Assembly (NCBI GenBank): GCA_021784755.1
Contig: JAJYHM010000054.1
Coordinates: 1-62,320 of the forward strand
DNA: 62,320 nucleotides
DNA from: Pseudomonadota bacterium
GTDB lineage: Bacteria; Pseudomonadota; Gammaproteobacteria; Acidiferrobacterales; Acidiferrobacteraceae
Direction: 5' to 3'
Part shown: in pieces, positions 52,058 to 60,228 of the stretch
Layout of the letters: each line of letters opens with the position of its first letter
Position numbering within the stretch: position 1 is the first letter of the stretch
Program-made: the position numbers and the translations under genes
Notes under the pieces: generated by a model
What the model was told of the DNA's origin: nothing
Seen by the model: the letters and a program-made list of their open reading frames with translations, nothing else
The model's database searches: none

Positions 52058-52956
52058 CCACTTATCGCAGCGGCACGATCGCGGTCTTCGGGCGACCAAA
52101 TGTGGGCAAGTCCACGCTCATAAACCGCCTGCTTGGGCACAAGTTGCTCATTACATCGCCCAAGCCGCAGACGACCCGCCACCGGATCCTCGGCATCAAG
52201 ACCACCCCGGGCGCGCAATTCCTGTATCTGGATACGCCGGGGCTTGTGTGGGGGGGCAAAGGGGCTTTGGCGCGCCACATGGACGGCGCCGCCGCCACGG
52301 CCATCGCCGAGGCCGACTGTCTCGTGCTGGTGACGGCCTGTCCTAGGCTGCAAGACGATGACGAGAGGGCGCTCGATTTCGTCAAGGAGCTAAGGCGCGA
52401 TCGGCCCTTGCTCCTGGCCCTGAACAAGGTCGATCGCCTGGAGCGCAAGGAGGCCCTCCTGCCTTTGATAGCCGCGCTTGGCGCGCGCGGGCTCTTTGGC
52501 GATATCGTCCCGCTGTCGGCCCGCGACGGCAGTAATCTCGACGCGCTCGAGGGCGCGATCGCGCGCTCGCTCCCGGAGCAGGAGGCTTTGTATCCCGAGG
52601 ACCAATTGAGTGATCGGGGAGATCGCTTTCTGGCCGCCGAATTCATCCGTGAACAGGTATTCCGGCGGTTCGCCAAGGAGATCCCCTATGTCACGACGGT
52701 GGATATCGAGTCTTACAAAGTGGAAAAACGTCTCGTTCGCATCGAGGCTGTAATCTATGTCGAAAAGGAGGGCCAGAAGGCCATCCTCGTCGGGCAGGGG
52801 GGCGCGGGACTCAAGGCGGTCGGCACGGCCGCACGCAAGACCCTGGAGCGGCATCTGGGCCAGAAGGTCTATCTTGGACTGTGGGTGAAGGTGCGCGGGG
52901 GCTGGTCGGACGATATGCGAGCCTTGCAGAGTCTCGGGTACGGGGGTGACAATTGA
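52054..52956 (+). CDS. era: GTPase Era
   Basis: Ribosome-assembly GTPase for 16S rRNA maturation. The 300-residue product has G1 GRPNVGKST, switch region TTRHRILGI, G3 DTPG, G4 NKVDR and G5 SARDG, and the C-terminal KH domain with EKEGQKAILVGQGGAGLKAVGTAARKTLE. It starts by ATGA overlap with rnc; recO begins 4 bp after its stop. Confidence 0.96.
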   Translation: MTTYRSGTIAVFGRPNVGKSTLINRLLGHKLLITSPKPQTTRHRILGIKTTPGAQFLYLDTPGLVWGGKGALARHMDGAAATAIAEADCLVLVTACPRLQDDDERALDFVKELRRDRPLLLALNKVDRLERKEALLPLIAALGARGLFGDIVPLSARDGSNLDALEGAIARSLPEQEALYPEDQLSDRGDRFLAAEFIREQVFRRFAKEIPYVTTVDIESYKVEKRLVRIEAVIYVEKEGQKAILVGQGGAGLKAVGTAARKTLERHLGQKVYLGLWVKVRGGWSDDMRALQSLGYGGDN

Positions 52957-52959
52957 CGT

Positions 52960-53673
52960 ATGCATACCGACGGCGAACGCGGCTTTGTTCTACATCATTA
53001 CCCCTATGGGGAGACGAGCCTTTTGCTTGAGGCCTTTACCTACGCATTCGGGCGCGTGGGTATCGTGGCGCGTGGCGCGCGGCGCGCCGGCAAGGCTTTC
53101 GCGGGCGCCCAGTTGCGACCCTTTCAGCCCCTGCTTCTAACCTGGGCAGGGCGCGGGGAGCTCGGCACTCTGGTGCGCGCCGAGGCGCCTGAGGCGGCAA
53201 TCGAAATGAAGGGCAATGCCGTTTGGTGCGCCTTTTATGTGAACGAACTCGTATTGAGACTTTTGCATCGCCACGAGGCCCATGCCGACCTCTACGTCGC
53301 GTACGATGAGGTGTTGCGTGCGCTCGCAGACACCGACTGCCAAGAGGGCGTGTTGCGAATCTTCGAGAAGCGCTTGTTGGCGGGACTCGGCTATGGGCTC
53401 GCGCTTTTGCGCGATGCGCGTAGCGGAGAGGCCGTGCGCACCAGCGCAAGCTATCGCTACATCTTAGACGAGGGGCCGGTCGTGGCGGACGGCCTATCGG
53501 AGGGTCTTGTGATCAAGGGCGCCACCTTGATCGCGCTCGCCCGGGAAACGTTCACGACTCCCGAACAGTTACGCGAAGCCAAGCAGCTTCTGCGCGCCGC
53601 GCTCGCACCCTTGCTCGGCGGAAAGCCGCTCTATACCCGTCGCCTATTTCGCAGCGTGCAGGTCCCATCATGA
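52960..53673 (+). CDS. recO: DNA repair protein RecO
   Basis: Loads RecA in the RecFOR pathway of recombination repair. The 237-residue product starts with an OB-fold ([35 protein letters not shown]) followed by a helical domain with [15 protein letters not shown] and a C-terminal part [23 protein letters not shown]. This is the usual RecO length in gammaproteobacteria. It follows era by 3 bp and overlaps pdxJ by 4 bp. Confidence 0.94.
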   Translation: MHTDGERGFVLHHYPYGETSLLLEAFTYAFGRVGIVARGARRAGKAFAGAQLRPFQPLLLTWAGRGELGTLVRAEAPEAAIEMKGNAVWCAFYVNELVLRLLHRHEAHADLYVAYDEVLRALADTDCQEGVLRIFEKRLLAGLGYGLALLRDARSGEAVRTSASYRYILDEGPVVADGLSEGLVIKGATLIALARETFTTPEQLREAKQLLRAALAPLLGGKPLYTRRLFRSVQVPS

Positions 53674-54395
53674 AGCTCGGTGTCAATATCGACCATGTGG
53701 CCACCTTGCGCGCTGCGCGCAAGACCCACTATCCCGACCCTGTGCAGGGGGCGCTCATCGCCGAGCAGGCGGGGGCGGATGTCATCACCCTGCACTTGCG
53801 CGAGGATAGGCGCCACATCCAAGACCGCGACGTGATGGCTCTGAGCGATATGTTGGTGGCGCGTATGAATCTTGAAATGGCCGTTACCGACGAGATGCTC
53901 GCGATCGCGACGCGCGTGCGTCCCGAGGATTGCTGTCTCGTACCGGAGCGGCGCGCGGAGCTGACCACCGAGGGAGGTCTTGATGTGGCAGGCTCTGAGC
54001 ACCGGGTCGCGGAGGCCTGCCACAGGCTCGCCGATGCCGGGGTGCAGGTCTCGCTTTTCATAGACCCTGACGCCCGTCAGGTCGAGGCTGCGGTGCGTGC
54101 GGGGGCCCCGGTGGTGGAGTTTCATACCGGGACCTATGCCGACAGCAAGGGCGCCTTGCAGCGGAAGGAATACGAGCGCTTGCAGGCGGCCGTGGCGCTT
54201 GCGCGCGAACTGGGACTCGTCGTGCATGCCGGTCACGGGCTCCATTACCACAACGTCCAGGCGGTGGCCTCCATTCCCGGTGTCAGCGAGCTTAATATCG
54301 GACATGCGATCGTAGCGCGCGCGATCTTCACGGGGCTTGGGCCTGCGGTCGCGGAGATGAAGCGGCTTATTACCGGCTGCGTACGGTCATCGTGA
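53670..54395 (+). CDS. pdxJ: Pyridoxine 5'-phosphate synthase
   Basis: Last ring-forming step of DXP-dependent vitamin B6 synthesis. The 241-residue TIM-barrel product has [34 protein letters not shown], the EFHTGTYAD loop and [10 protein letters not shown], all active-site blocks. Overlaps recO and acpS by 4 bp each. Confidence 0.96.
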   Translation: MKLGVNIDHVATLRAARKTHYPDPVQGALIAEQAGADVITLHLREDRRHIQDRDVMALSDMLVARMNLEMAVTDEMLAIATRVRPEDCCLVPERRAELTTEGGLDVAGSEHRVAEACHRLADAGVQVSLFIDPDARQVEAAVRAGAPVVEFHTGTYADSKGALQRKEYERLQAAVALARELGLVVHAGHGLHYHNVQAVASIPGVSELNIGHAIVARAIFTGLGPAVAEMKRLITGCVRSS

Positions 54396-54772
54396 TTATA
54401 GGGATAGGGACCGACATTGTGCGCGTGGCGCGGCTGGAGGCAGGGCTCGCCCGTTTCGGTAGGCGCTACGCCGAGCGCATCCTCGACGCAGTCGAAGAGG
54501 ACGAATTCGATGCATCGGCACGGCAGGCGCATTTCCTCGCCAAACGCTTTGCGGCCAAGGAGGCCGCCGCCAAGGCCCTGGGTACGGGATTTCGCGGGGT
54601 GTTTGGTCTGCGCGACATCCGTGTGGCGCACGATGCGCTCGGCTGTCCGCGACTTTTATTGCACGGTGGCGCGCGCATCCGCGCCGACCAACTCGGTGCG
54701 AAGACGGTGCATCTGACCTTGAGCGACGAGGCCGACTATGCGGTCGCGTTCGTGATACTCGAAGGCGCCTGA
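54392..54772 (+). CDS. acpS: Holo-[acyl carrier protein] synthase
   Basis: Transfers phosphopantetheine from CoA to acyl carrier protein. The 126-residue product shows [14 protein letters not shown] and [19 protein letters not shown], with the two metal-binding residues Asp (in GTDIV) and Glu (in KEA). It begins with GTG overlapping the pdxJ stop. Last gene of the operon; no clear terminator follows. Confidence 0.95.
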   Translation: MIIGIGTDIVRVARLEAGLARFGRRYAERILDAVEEDEFDASARQAHFLAKRFAAKEAAAKALGTGFRGVFGLRDIRVAHDALGCPRLLLHGGARIRADQLGAKTVHLTLSDEADYAVAFVILEGA

Positions 54773-54839
54773 GCCTTTTATCCGACGGCGCCATGGGGGG
54801 CCGCAGGACCTATCGGGCCGGGGCATGAAGTGCGCGTCT

Positions 54840-55424
54840 TTAGGGGTCGAGATGGACCGCCGTGTTCCCCGGTCGCTGTCTCGTGAACCGTGCCTGAATG
54901 GCGTCGCGGATCCCGGCGACCCTTTCTGGCGACAAGGCTGGCAGTTTCGGCAAGAGAGGGAGAACGGATGCCTCTTCTACCAGGCTGTGCGCAATCATGG
55001 CATCCAGAAACGGCCGGTCCTTTTCCCGATTGGCCACCGTTTTCGCGATGAAGAGATCCACCGGATGCATGCATCGCCCCACGACCTGGTGGGTGTTGGC
55101 GTTGACCAGGGGATAACAGCGCGATAGCCACCCTTCCGGGGCGACCACGGTATCTATCGAGACCCCCTGCGCGTACACGCCGAGGGTTTTACTGAAGTGA
55201 GACTCTTCTCCGATGGCGCCGTCGATGAGGTCGGGTTTTCGCTCATCGTCATCGATGGGGATGATATCCGCCTCCATGGATTGCGTGAGGACGGGCAGTA
55301 TGGGGTGGTCGCGGTATTTCTTGAGCCAAGGCAGAATGGACTGGCTGCCTACAACGACGACCTCGGTATCCCCGATGATCGCGCCGGACGCACGGATCAG
55401 GTGCTCAAGCTGCCGTTCATCCAT
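54840..55424 (-). CDS. DUF6036-type nucleotidyltransferase
   Basis: A 194-residue protein with a nucleotidyltransferase-like start: EVVVVGSQSILPWL (Gly-Ser motif) and MEADIIPIDDD (acidic metal site). A later GRCMHPVDLFIAKTVANREKDRPFLDAMI matches the DUF6036/AbiEii-related group (loop with a conserved KL-type PHDLxxAK). Such proteins often occur as toxin-like halves of two-gene modules. It overlaps the small upstream gene by 8 bp. Toxin activity is not shown by the sequence. Confidence 0.75.
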   Translation of the reverse strand: MDERQLEHLIRASGAIIGDTEVVVVGSQSILPWLKKYRDHPILPVLTQSMEADIIPIDDDERKPDLIDGAIGEESHFSKTLGVYAQGVSIDTVVAPEGWLSRCYPLVNANTHQVVGRCMHPVDLFIAKTVANREKDRPFLDAMIAHSLVEEASVLPLLPKLPALSPERVAGIRDAIQARFTRQRPGNTAVHLDP

Positions 55425-55764
55425 GATCGTGTTTCCATTGTTTTTCGAAATCGAGTAATGCCTTGGTTCTCTCTTGCACGGTCAAGACGCCGGCCCACGG
55501 AGAGCTCTGTCGCATGTCGATACCGCGCTCGGACGGATCCAGCATGACATCATACAGGCGCTCAAGATCGGCATCGCCGCCATCCAGTGCTCGCTCGAGG
55601 AGTTGGCTCCAGCGAGCGAGCCAGAGGTCGTTTGGGCGTTGCTCGCCAAAATGTCGGGCCCATGTCAAGGCCGCGGCGATGGGCTCGCGCGGGTCGGGCG
55701 AGCGCACGATCTTGTCAAGAACCGCTCGGATCAGGTACAGGCTCTTGGTTTCGTGTCTGCGCAT
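55417..55764 (-). CDS. Small partner of the nucleotidyltransferase, possible antitoxin
   Basis: A 115-residue helical protein (MRRHETKSLYLIRAVLDKIV, LTWARHFGEQRPNDLWLARWSQLLERAL, GADLERLYDVM-like ADLERLYDVMLDPSERGID). No domain recognised. It is upstream of, and overlaps by 8 bp, the nucleotidyltransferase gene, as in two-gene toxin-antitoxin modules. ATG 55764 is chosen since the frame upstream (to 55911) is Arg-rich and unlike coding sequence. Confidence 0.65.
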   Translation of the reverse strand: MRRHETKSLYLIRAVLDKIVRSPDPREPIAAALTWARHFGEQRPNDLWLARWSQLLERALDGGDADLERLYDVMLDPSERGIDMRQSSPWAGVLTVQERTKALLDFEKQWKHDHG

Positions 55765-55997
55765 ATCGGTGCGGAATGGATGTGAGGCCGTTTTTCGGTA
55801 GCATACGCCACGGGAGGTATCGGCGCATCTTGCCCGCCGGCAGCCCTGCGGCCGGCGTAACTTAAGGGGATATGCGGCCCTGTGCGCAAGCGCATCGCCG
55901 CGCGCGGCCAAGGCCCCAGCGATGGGGTGAGGGGAATTGGTCGCCGGGAACGGCCCAAAGCCGCGGGTCGACCGATCGGGTGGGGCCCCGCGGGGCC

Positions 55998-56264
55998 TTA
56001 CTTCTTGCCGCCGGCGGCCTTGACCACCGGCGGGCGGCCCTCGAAGAGGAAGGCCTGCATCATGGCCTCGATGTCGTTTTGCGATTCGGGGTCGGCGGTA
56101 TTCAGGTGATGGTCATTCATGAGCACAGATAGCTGATCCAGCCACTGGCGCCAGCCGTCCTGCGAGACCTCGTCATAGATGCGCTGGCCGAGCTCGCCCG
56201 GATAGGGTGGCCGCTCGAGACCGGGGGCGTTACGCTTCAAGACCCGACACTGAACCATGCGCAC
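55998..56264 (-). CDS. yggX: Fe(2+)-trafficking / oxidative-stress protein YggX
   Basis: An 88-residue protein that protects iron-sulfur clusters from superoxide and may hold Fe(II). MVQCRVLKRNAPGLERPPYPGELGQRIYDEVS and WRQWLDQLSVLMNDHHLNTADPE are family-defining blocks, with the conserved Cys in VQC. A longer Lys/Gly tail than E. coli. GTG 56264 has GAGGA 8 nt upstream; ATG 56258 is the alternative. It is divergent from the ErpA-like gene, both iron-related. Confidence 0.94.
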   Translation of the reverse strand: MRMVQCRVLKRNAPGLERPPYPGELGQRIYDEVSQDGWRQWLDQLSVLMNDHHLNTADPESQNDIEAMMQAFLFEGRPPVVKAAGGKK

Positions 56265-56331
56265 GAAGGCCGTCCTCTGTGAGTTGGATGGCGCAGTATA
56301 ACGGACCTGCGCCGCGCTTAGGAAGCTGCTC

Positions 56332-56360
56332 TTACGGGATGCGGCGGTGAGCGCTATACT
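56332..56360 (+). promoter_or_regulatory. Promoter of the ErpA-like gene
   Basis: TTACGG (56332-56337), 17-bp spacer, TATACT (56355-56360), 23 bp before the start; AAGGAGG follows at 56372-56378. Confidence 0.65.
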
Positions 56361-56383
56361 GGGACTTTCCGAAGGAGGTTCTC

Positions 56384-56788
56384 ATGCAGCAAGAACAGGC
56401 GGTGGCGAGCGCGGCGCCCATGTTTCCGGCGCAGCTCACAGACGAGATCCATGTGACCGAGCCGGCCCAGACCAAGCTTGGCGAGATCGTATCGCAGGCG
56501 GCGGCGGACGGTGTCATCGGCATTCGCGTCTTTGTCTCGGGCGGCGGCTGTAGTGGCATGACCTACGGCATGGTCATGGCCGAGGCCGAGAGCGCCCGTG
56601 ATGCCGTCTGGCAGAAAGGGGGGCTCAAGATCTTCGTGGACGCCGTGGCCCTGAGTTATCTGGAGGGCGCCGAGATCGATTACACCGAAGACGGCGAGCC
56701 GCGTTTCCTGTTTCGCAACGTGTTTAGCCGCTCTGGGGGCGGTGGGGCGTGCGGGGGTTGCGGCGGCGGCGGGTGCGGGGCGCACTAA
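56384..56788 (+). CDS. erpA: A-type iron-sulfur carrier, ErpA-like, with Cys/Gly tail
   Basis: A 134-residue A-type scaffold or carrier that delivers Fe-S clusters to apoproteins. The core is VTEPAQTKLGEIVSQ, IGIRVFVSGGGCSGMTYGM and YTEDGEPRFLFRNVF. The first Cys ligand is in GGCSG. The usual C-terminal C-G-C pair falls in a tail GGGACGGCGGGGCGAH with three Cys, richer in Gly than in E. coli ErpA. AAGGAGG at 56372-56378 supports the ATG. The gene for the ATP-grasp protein begins inside its 3' end in another frame. Confidence 0.9.
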   Translation: MQQEQAVASAAPMFPAQLTDEIHVTEPAQTKLGEIVSQAAADGVIGIRVFVSGGGCSGMTYGMVMAEAESARDAVWQKGGLKIFVDAVALSYLEGAEIDYTEDGEPRFLFRNVFSRSGGGGACGGCGGGGCGAH

Positions 56789-58080
56789 AGAAGCCACGAC
56801 TGCTGCTTGTTGCGCCGTTCGGCTCCTACCGGACAGCGCCGTTCCTGGCCGCCGCCGAGAGGTGGGCGGAGGTTGTTTTAGCAAGCGAGGGGACGTCCAA
56901 TATCGTTCGTAGCGGGCTTCCGGGCCTGCGTCTCGCGCTGGACGACCTAGATGGCTGCGAGAGGGCCTTGCGCGAGGAGATCGGGCGCGGCGGGCCTTTT
57001 CAGGCGATTCTGGGCCTCGACGATTGGGGCACGCAGGTCGCGGGTTTTCTGGCCCCGAGGCTTGGTCTGCCGGGGAACCCGCCCCAGGCCTTGGAGTTTG
57101 CGCGCCGCAAGGATCATGCGCGTGCCGTTTTGAGTGCCGCGGGTGTGCGCGTCCCCTGGCATCAGGTGCTGGCGCTGGATGCCCCACTGCCGCTGCTCGA
57201 TGATCTTCCCTATCCCCTGGTCTTGAAGCCGGTGGCCCTGGCGGGCAGTCGCGGCGTCATGCGCGTAGATGACGCGCCGGCCCTGCGCCAGGCGCTTGCG
57301 CGGCTCGCCGCCATCCTGGGGCGCGACGAGCGGGCGGTATGGAACCGGGCGCTCGTGGAGCGCTTTGTGCCGGGTGCCGAGATTGCCCTCGAGGGCCTGC
57401 TTACGGACGGCGTCCTCCAGACGCTGGCGATCTTCGATAAGCCGGAGCCGCTCAATGGCCCGTTTTTCGAGGAGACCTATTACATCACGCCTTCGCGGCT
57501 GGATGCCGCGACCTGCGAGGCGGTACGCCGCGAGGTTGAGCGCGGGGCGCGTGCCTACGGGCTGCAGGAGGGTCCGATCCACGCCGAGTGCCGCCTGAAT
57601 GCCGAGGGGGTGTGGGTGATCGAGATCGCGGCGCGCACCATAGGGGGGCTCTGCGGGCGCCTGTTGCGGTTCGGCACGGGGCTATCCCTGGAAGAGCTGG
57701 TCGTGCGTCACGCCTTGGGGGAATCGATCGTGGTGGCGCCACGGACAGGGGCGGCGGGCGTGCTCATGATCCCGATTCCAGGGCTCGGCCTCTTGAAGCG
57801 TGTGGAGGGGCTCAGGGCCGCCGACCGCGTGCCAGGGGTGATCGAGGTCGTGATCGATGCGCGCGAGGGACAGGAGCTTGTGCCGCTGCCGGAGGGGGCG
57901 AGCTATCTCGGTTTCATCTTCGCGGAAGGTCCGCACCCCGCAGCGGTCCATGAGGCACTGAAGACCGCCCATGGCCATCTGCGCTTCGTGCTCGCTCCCG
58001 TGTGGCGGCCGGCCCTCATGCCGCAGGGGGAAGTTGCGGTTGGCGAAACCAGGCTTGCCAGAGGGATGCCGCCAGCATGA
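56773..58080 (+). CDS. ATP-grasp domain protein
   Basis: About 435 residues with a Rossmann-like N-terminal part (PRLLLVAPFGSYRTAPFLAAAERW), a central ATP-grasp fold (YPLVLKPVALAGSRGVMRVDD; EIALEGLLTDG; GPIHAECRLNAEGVWVIEIAARTIGG with the metal-binding acidic and Asn-like positions) and a C-terminal domain ending PLPEGASYLGFIFAEG. It resembles carbamoyl-phosphate-synthase-like or D-Ala-D-Ala-ligase-like enzymes that join carboxyl groups to amines; the substrate is unknown. The start is uncertain: GTG 56773 (or 56749) lies within the erpA end. Its 3' end overlaps the opposite-strand permease gene by 65 bp. Confidence 0.85.
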   Translation: MRGALKKPRLLLVAPFGSYRTAPFLAAAERWAEVVLASEGTSNIVRSGLPGLRLALDDLDGCERALREEIGRGGPFQAILGLDDWGTQVAGFLAPRLGLPGNPPQALEFARRKDHARAVLSAAGVRVPWHQVLALDAPLPLLDDLPYPLVLKPVALAGSRGVMRVDDAPALRQALARLAAILGRDERAVWNRALVERFVPGAEIALEGLLTDGVLQTLAIFDKPEPLNGPFFEETYYITPSRLDAATCEAVRREVERGARAYGLQEGPIHAECRLNAEGVWVIEIAARTIGGLCGRLLRFGTGLSLEELVVRHALGESIVVAPRTGAAGVLMIPIPGLGLLKRVEGLRAADRVPGVIEVVIDAREGQELVPLPEGASYLGFIFAEGPHPAAVHEALKTAHGHLRFVLAPVWRPALMPQGEVAVGETRLARGMPPA

Positions 58081-59035
58081 TGAGCAGGGGGCCTGCGATG
58101 ACCCCCACGAGCCCAAAGACCTTGGCCCCGCCGAGGATGCTGAGCAAGAGGGCCATGAAGGGCACAGAGCTTTCTTTACCTGTGACGAGCGGCCGCAGGA
58201 GCAGGTCCGCACCCGTGATGACCGCCACCCCCCAAGCGGCCGTGAGCAACCCGGCGAAGACGTGACCTGTCAGCATGAGCCACCCACAGACCAGCCCAAG
58301 CACCGCGCCTGCCCCAAACGGAATGGCGGACAGGAGCGCCGTGGCGATCAGCCAGATCGACCATAAGGGCATGCCTGCCAAGCCGTAACTCAGCCCGATC
58401 AGTACGCCCTCCACGAGCCCCACGCCGATGATACCGAGCATGACCGCGCGCGCCGATTGGGCGGCGGCGGTGAGGACCTGCTGTCCGCGTGCCCCCCAAA
58501 GGGATTCAGCAATCCATACGAGCTCGGCACGCATCTTCTCGCCCCGTAGGGCAAGTGAAAAGACCACGGCGGCGGCAATGATCGTATGCAACAGAAAGAC
58601 CCAGACGTGGCCTAGGCTCGCCTTGATGACGTCCGAGTGGTGGCCGATGTAATGGACCAGCACTTTGGCGTTCAGGTTATGGAGATGACCTGCAAGCCAT
58701 GGGCCGATAAAGCGCGCATGGGCGAGTTGCGGCGGGACGTGCACGAGTGGTCCGCCGCTCTTCCAGCGCGCGATCTCGGGTGCGAGCTTGGCGGCGAGGG
58801 TGTCTATGACGAGCCACGACGGAAGCACGATGATGGCAAGCCAAGACAGCGCATGCAGGATCGCGCCGGCGAAGCGCGGGAGGTTCAAGTGATGTTCCAC
58901 GGCCAACTGCACGCGCCAACCCACGGTGCACAGCACGGCGCCCATAAAGAGTGGTACGAAATAGGGCGTCAAGGGGTAGAGGCCTATTACAAACAAGGTC
59001 GCGAGCGCGATCTGTCCATAGCGTCCGCGCGTCAT
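58016..59035 (-). CDS. AI-2E family transporter (PerM-like permease)
   Basis: A 339-residue membrane protein with about eight hydrophobic helices. Blocks typical of the family: a long central loop region (LAPEIARWKSGG) then GLVEGVLIGLSYGLAGMPLWSIWLIATALLSAIPFGAGAVLGLVCGWLML and LLLRPLVTGKESSVPFMALLLSILGGAKVFGLVGVIAGPLL. Members export small molecules, named for autoinducer-2 or act in sodium/proton exchange; substrate cannot be told. ATG 59035 is chosen; the frame is open to 59116. The C-terminal ~20 residues overlap the ATP-grasp gene convergently. Confidence 0.88.
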   Translation of the reverse strand: MTRGRYGQIALATLFVIGLYPLTPYFVPLFMGAVLCTVGWRVQLAVEHHLNLPRFAGAILHALSWLAIIVLPSWLVIDTLAAKLAPEIARWKSGGPLVHVPPQLAHARFIGPWLAGHLHNLNAKVLVHYIGHHSDVIKASLGHVWVFLLHTIIAAAVVFSLALRGEKMRAELVWIAESLWGARGQQVLTAAAQSARAVMLGIIGVGLVEGVLIGLSYGLAGMPLWSIWLIATALLSAIPFGAGAVLGLVCGWLMLTGHVFAGLLTAAWGVAVITGADLLLRPLVTGKESSVPFMALLLSILGGAKVFGLVGVIAGPLLIMLAASLWQAWFRQPQLPPAA

Positions 59036-59413
59036 GGGCGGGCCCCTGCATGTCGCGCGCCTCGTGGCGTCATCGTGCAGAGGGATACGCTTCGTTGGCG
59101 CGCGCGATGCGTGCAAGGCTTAAGTCGGCTCAGCATCGGCCCATGATAGGGGCCCCGGTCGGGAAGTCAATCTTGCGCGTCGATTTCGGGCTCCGGGGGT
59201 GGTCGTGGCTCCGAGCTGGGCTTTGCGCGCGTCGTGATCCATGGATTTCGAGAAACCGCTGGGCTAGGCTTAGCAAGGCGCGCGCTCAAGAGTACGTCTC
59301 TAGGGGGCGATCGGGCGCGCGGGGCTTTAAAGATTGGCAGACCCCAGCTGACGGCTTGGAGGCGCCTGGCTGGCGTTGCTAAGGGCCGGGAGGCCCCAAT
59401 GGAGGAAGGTCTC
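59036..59413. other. Intergenic before the broken LRAT-like gene
   Basis: A 378-bp gap with no recognised gene or clear repeat. It would hold the promoters of the divergent permease gene and the LRAT-like gene. Confidence 0.4.
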
Positions 59414-59784
59414 ATGCCGACGCCGGTAACGGTCATACGTCCTGGGGATTTCCTGAAGTGCGACAAGGGCTTGCAAGATCGCGTGGGGGTGGCGTGGTTC
59501 GACGGGCGGGTGCTGCACAATAGCTTTTTTCGGGGTGAGCATCTCCCGAGTATCGAGGAATTCGCCCCGGGCCGTCCCTACGTGTGCGGCCGACACCGAC
59601 GGCGCAACGGGGCCGCGTGCTCGCCATTGGCGTGAAGGTCTTAAAGGCGCCGCGGCGCTATCATCTGTGGCGCAACAACTGAGAAAACGCGGCCCATTAC
59701 GTGGTGCATGGGCGCCCGTCGAGTCCGCAGCTCTCGGTCTGGACGCTGGTCGCCCTGGCAGATGCGTTCATCGTTTTGCGCTAG
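59414..59784 (+). pseudogene. LRAT/NlpC-P60-like gene with a frameshift and a TGA at the catalytic Cys position
   Basis: ATG 59414 has GGAGGAAGG at 59401-59409. The first frame gives PGDFLKCDKG, GVAWFDGRVLHN, LPSIEEFAPGR, resembling the start of LRAT-domain acyltransferases (GDH.., HHG.Y..DG.VIH, EEF..G). The frame then ends as HRRRNGAACSPLA. In the frame one base back, the sequence continues as SLRVRPT, then GRVLAIGVKVLKAPRRYHLWRNN, TGA (59680-59682), ENAAHYVVHGRPSSPQLSVW, to TAG 59782-59784. This continues the family pattern (R.RY.L..NNCEHFA). TGA replaces the expected catalytic Cys. A one-base deletion near 59565-59576 and a nonsense codon therefore separate this from an intact gene. The first His is also replaced. 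Most likely a pseudogene. Confidence 0.6.
59692..59713 (+). other. Short hairpin 9 nt after the in-frame TGA
   Basis: GCCCAT (59692-59697) pairs with ATGGGC (59708-59713) around a 10-nt loop TACGTGGTGC. Its place after the TGA is reminiscent of where bacterial selenocysteine insertion elements lie, but it lacks a clear match to their conserved loop. Most likely chance. Confidence 0.2.
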
Positions 59785-59865
59785 GGAAAAACCGCGGGGG
59801 GACGATTTTTTGCACCCGCCGATGCGGTATCCTAGGCGCAGCTTGGTGTCTCGAGAGGAATGGAG

Positions 59866-60228
59866 ATGGCCGTGAAACATCGCTTTGTCATGGCTGCCGC
59901 ACTGGCAGGCAGTCTGTTTACCGTGGCGGCGCGCGAGGTGTATGCGATGCGCGCGATGGCGCCTGTGTCACACGCGCACGCGTTGCGCGTCGATGACGAC
60001 GAGGGCGACGACGGTGGCGACGACTGGTTTCCGTTATGGTTCGGCTTCCGGGCCTTCGCCCCTCGGCGGCGAGTCATTATAGAACGTGATTACTATCCGC
60101 CACCGCGACCGGCGCGGCCTACCTATTACTACTATTGCCGCCGTCCGGAGGGCTACTACCCCCGGGTACCCAATTGTCCGAGTGGTTGGTTGCGCGTGGT
60201 CCCTCCCGGCCGCGGTGGCCCGCCATGA
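59866..60228 (+). CDS. Small exported Tyr/Pro-rich protein of unknown function
   Basis: A 120-residue protein with a signal peptide (about 1-25), an acidic Asp-rich stretch (VDDDEGDDGGDD), a basic linker and a Tyr/Pro-rich C-terminal part with YYYYCRRPEGYYPRVPNC, two Cys in the C...C spacing often seen in small envelope proteins ending in YY.YC..P.GYYP.V..C..GW. Such proteins are common in beta- and gammaproteobacteria and are uncharacterised. ATG 59866 has GAGAGGA upstream at 59853-59859. Its stop overlaps the next start. Confidence 0.75.
   Translation: MAVKHRFVMAAALAGSLFTVAAREVYAMRAMAPVSHAHALRVDDDEGDDGGDDWFPLWFGFRAFAPRRRVIIERDYYPPPRPARPTYYYYCRRPEGYYPRVPNCPSGWLRVVPPGRGGPP

Noticed and set aside
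59692-59713. Hairpin after the TGA as a selenocysteine insertion element
   Set aside because: It has only a 6-bp stem, no clear match to the known loop, and the gene also needs a frame change, so decay explains the TGA more simply.
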